A stretch of 7,401 bases of DNA. Source: Chitinophagales bacterium (lineage in GTDB: Bacteria; Bacteroidota; Bacteroidia; Chitinophagales; UBA2359). Where the stretch lies: the NCBI GenBank assembly GCA_020629335.1, contig JAHDDN010000264.1:1-7401 (forward strand), written 5' to 3'. Below, piece by piece: positions 5,433-7,401 of the stretch (positions are counted from its first letter, which is position 1; every line of letters starts with the position of its first letter). The notes under the pieces were generated by a model. It was not told where the DNA came from, searched no databases, and was given only the letters and a program-made list of their open reading frames with translations. The translations under genes were made by a program, and so were the position numbers.

Positions 5433-6107
5433 ATGAAAACACATTATAGCATCGGCTTTTTGCTATTTACCCTATTAATTCTCTTCTCCAATTGTGAGAA
5501 AGAGCCTCAAGTTGTTACAGAAACGATTACCGTCACTGATACCATTTTTGTCAATCAGACCGACACCCTTTTTATTACTGAAGAAGATACTGTTTTTCTC
5601 AATCATATAGATACCGTATTTGTCACTTATACGGATACGATTACGATTGAAGAACTGGTCTACGGCAATACCACGACTCTATTCATGTTGCGCCATGCGG
5701 ATGCCGATGATGGAGGAGAAAATCCGAGTTTAAATGAGGCTGGCATAGAAAGGGCAGAACAATTAGTACATGTATTTTCCAATATTCCTTTGGATGGCAT
5801 TTATACTACCTACTATAATAGGACTCAACAGACCGCTACACCAATTGCTAGTTCCCAGAAGTTAGAAACTGAAATCTATGATATCGCCGAGCCTTATATA
5901 TTTCTCAATAATGTCTTAGATACTCATGAGGGAGGTAATGCTATGATCATTGGTCATTCCAATACAATCCCTAATATGATGAATCTCCTAACGGCATCAG
6001 ATGCCTTTGAAGAAATCCCAGAAGATGAATACAATAATTTATACGTGATAAGAGTGTATGAGTATGGCGTGGCAGAGGTACATCACTTGAAGTATGGGGC
6101 GCCTTAG
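5433..6107 (+). CDS. Lipoprotein histidine phosphatase with octapeptide stalk
   Basis: A 224-residue protein of the histidine phosphatase (phosphoglycerate mutase-like) superfamily. The N-terminus is a lipoprotein signal (MKTHYSIGFLLF onward) with the relaxed lipobox FSNC, the lipidated residue being C21 followed by EKE, which fits membrane anchoring. Residues 36-75 are five exact-period octads of the form D-T-[ILV]-F/T-[VIL]-x-x-x, a probable extended beta-rich spacer. The catalytic domain (about 80-224) shows LRHAD (R87, H88, the phospho-acceptor), YNRTQQTATP (R130) and IIGHSNT (H175), the expected Arg-His-Arg-His set. It is short, like SixA-type members, and the substrate cannot be read from sequence. 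It is divergent from the secreted metallophosphatase gene and convergent with the histidine kinase, 15 bases apart; no terminator hairpin is visible between those ends. Confidence 0.9.
   Translation: MKTHYSIGFLLFTLLILFSNCEKEPQVVTETITVTDTIFVNQTDTLFITEEDTVFLNHIDTVFVTYTDTITIEELVYGNTTTLFMLRHADADDGGENPSLNEAGIERAEQLVHVFSNIPLDGIYTTYYNRTQQTATPIASSQKLETEIYDIAEPYIFLNNVLDTHEGGNAMIIGHSNTIPNMMNLLTASDAFEEIPEDEYNNLYVIRVYEYGVAEVHHLKYGAP
5538..5657 (+). repeat. Five tandem octapeptide-coding units
   Basis: Aspartates at residues 36, 44, 52, 60 and 68 each open an eight-residue unit: DTIFVNQT, DTLFITEE, DTVFLNHI, DTVFVTYT and DTITIEEL. The period is exactly 24 bases, but the codons have diverged, so the periodicity is kept at protein level rather than being a recent DNA duplication. 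Confidence 0.8.
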
Positions 6108-6122
6108 AATTTGGTAGATTAG

Positions 6123-7295
6123 TTAATTAGGAATATAAATATTCACAGTGGTGCCTTTTTTAAGTTGAGAACTAATATCTATTTTTCCGCCTACTTTTTC
6201 CAGTAATTCTTTTACGACACAAAGTCCGATGCCTGAGCTTTTTTCAAATCTGGTATCTATTTTAAATGGGTCAAAAACTTGATGAAGCCTTATTTCGGAC
6301 ATGCCTATGCCATTATCTTCAAATGATAGTACGGTATAGTCACCCACTACAGAACTTGTTATTTTTAATTGGGGAGTAGTTTTGCTTTTGTCTTTATAAT
6401 TAATTGCATTAGAAATTACATTTTGAAGGCATTGCTCTAAAACTGGTTTTGAAAAGAAGATAGGTAATAATAGCTCTTCAAATTCATATGTTAGATGCTC
6501 TCGTTTAAAATCAAGAAGGGAAATTTTTTCTTCTATTAACTCTCGTATATTGATCAACTTAAATTGTTCAGAATCAATTTGAATCTGCTTCGAATAATCT
6601 AGTAGATTATCGACCATTTCTTTTAAATTTTCTGAAGAGGCTTGAATATAACTCAAATATTCTTTAGATTCTTGACTTAAACTATTGGATTGATCTTCTG
6701 ATATAATCTTTGAATAGCTGGAGATGATTCTGATAGGTGCCTTTACATCATGTGCCACCATATAAGTGAAGGATTGTAAATTTTTATTTAGATTTATTAA
6801 TAGTTGATTTTGCTTTTCAACTTGGAGACGTAGTACTTTTTCATCTATTAGCTTTATGGTAAATTTGGCTAATGTCTCCAGACAAAAAACTTGTTTCTTA
6901 TCGAATCGTCTCACTTTGTTATCAAATACGCATACGGTTCCTATTCTTTCTCCTTGACTTGCTACTAAGCTGACTCCTGCGTAGGATTTTAAATTCGGAC
7001 CTCCTACTACATATGGGTTATTAGCGAATCTACTATCACTTGTTAAGTCTTCTATTAACATGATTCCGTTTTCCTCCTTGATGGTATGATTGCAAACGGA
7101 TATTCCTATTGGTGTTTCTTCAACTTCAGTACCGATCTTGGCTTTAAACCACTGCCTTTCTTCGTCTAGAAGAGTAATTAGTGATATGGGTGCTTCGCAA
7201 ATAGTAGATGCGCTCCTTACTATATCATTAAAAATTTCTTCTTCTTCTGTATCAAGAATGCCTAGCCTTTTTAACTCCTGTACCCTCTTTAACAT
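6123..7295 (-). CDS. Soluble GAF-domain sensor histidine kinase
   Basis: A 390-residue cytosolic kinase with no membrane segment. The N-terminal GAF domain (about 1-155) is of the type opening with LGILDTEEEEIFNDI, followed by ISLITLLDEERQWFK, a SVCNHTI segment, RFANNPYVVGGP and GERIGTVCVFD. A helical linker leads to the HisKA dimerisation helix with FTYMVAHDVKAPIR, where H182 is the predicted phospho-acceptor. The HATPase_c domain has an N box (QNVISNAINY, 291-300), a G1 box (EDNGIGM, 326-332) and a G2 box (SSGIGLCVV, 353-361), all apparently intact. The ligand of the GAF domain is unknown; the conserved cysteine pattern of a bilin-binding phytochrome is not evident. No response regulator lies in the window, so it is an orphan here. 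The ATG at 7295 is the only canonical start, although the same frame stays open upstream to a TAA at 7344-7346. Confidence 0.9.
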   Translation of the reverse strand: MLKRVQELKRLGILDTEEEEIFNDIVRSASTICEAPISLITLLDEERQWFKAKIGTEVEETPIGISVCNHTIKEENGIMLIEDLTSDSRFANNPYVVGGPNLKSYAGVSLVASQGERIGTVCVFDNKVRRFDKKQVFCLETLAKFTIKLIDEKVLRLQVEKQNQLLINLNKNLQSFTYMVAHDVKAPIRIISSYSKIISEDQSNSLSQESKEYLSYIQASSENLKEMVDNLLDYSKQIQIDSEQFKLINIRELIEEKISLLDFKREHLTYEFEELLLPIFFSKPVLEQCLQNVISNAINYKDKSKTTPQLKITSSVVGDYTVLSFEDNGIGMSEIRLHQVFDPFKIDTRFEKSSGIGLCVVKELLEKVGGKIDISSQLKKGTTVNIYIPN

Positions 7296-7344
7296 AACTG
7301 CTTCATTTTTATGCAGATGTGCAAGTTTTCTTTTCTTGCTCCTT

Positions 7345-7373
7345 TAAATATATAGGGAAAATACGATTTTCAA
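7345..7373 (-). promoter_or_regulatory. Probable promoter of the histidine kinase gene
   Basis: On the minus strand, TTG (7371-7373) is followed after 18 bases by TATATTTA (7345-7352), one mismatch from the Bacteroidota TAnnTTTG box and at normal spacing. Transcription would begin near 7338, leaving a leader of about 42 bases. AGGAG (7339-7343) overlaps the end of this region but is too far from the ATG at 7295 to act as its ribosome site. Confidence 0.4.
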
Positions 7374-7401
7374 CTCATAATATCAACATATGGAGGTTAA
7401 T

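Noticed and set aside
6108..6122. Bidirectional terminator between the convergent genes
   Set aside because: The 15-bp gap contains no inverted repeat; the short palindrome at 6131-6144 is AT-only in its stem apart from the end pairs and lies inside the kinase gene.

Overview
The window most likely comes from a member of the phylum Bacteroidota, possibly a Saprospiria- or Cytophagia-like marine or environmental lineage. The clues are an AT-rich genome, a protein ending in a type IX secretion (T9SS) sorting domain, a lipoprotein with a relaxed Bacteroidota-style lipobox, promoter-like TAnnTTTG boxes, and an intergenic element built from GC-rich blocks of a kind I associate with Bacteroidota genomes. 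The sequence alone does not settle genus or family.

Left part (1-2281, minus strand): an accessory module. A TAnnTTTG box (2010-2017) is followed by a 10-bp palindrome, a very strong Shine-Dalgarno sequence and a 42-codon ORF starting with TTG (1849-1977). That ORF overlaps the start of a 412-residue ABC/AAA-type ATPase (618-1856), which in turn overlaps by 10 bp a gene for a PD-(D/E)xK nuclease-like protein (21-627). The nuclease-like gene is split by a +1 frameshift at a run of four A just before its predicted catalytic strands. The layout (overlapping genes, an ATPase of the SMC/RecF/OLD kind, a small nuclease-like partner) resembles two-gene anti-phage systems such as PARIS or Septu, but I cannot match it to a named system. 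It is the best candidate here for an undescribed system.

Middle (2282-2994): a 157-residue uncharacterised charged helical protein, preceded by a 220-nt structured repeat. The repeat has three GC-rich blocks separated by two inverted-repeat stems, one of them a perfect 21-bp stem, and it fills almost the whole gap to the next gene.

Right part (2995-6107): two divergent genes sharing a 65-bp gap, each encoding an exported phosphatase. One is a 790-residue T9SS-secreted metallophosphatase with Fn3-like and jelly-roll domains. The other is a 224-residue lipoprotein of the histidine phosphatase superfamily, with its catalytic domain on a stalk of five octapeptide repeats. Together they suggest phosphate-ester scavenging or surface phosphatase activity.

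Far right (6123-7295, minus strand): a soluble GAF-domain histidine kinase with no response regulator in view, convergent with the lipoprotein gene and probably driven by a promoter at 7345-7373. No rRNA, tRNA, CRISPR array or intact insertion sequence was seen.
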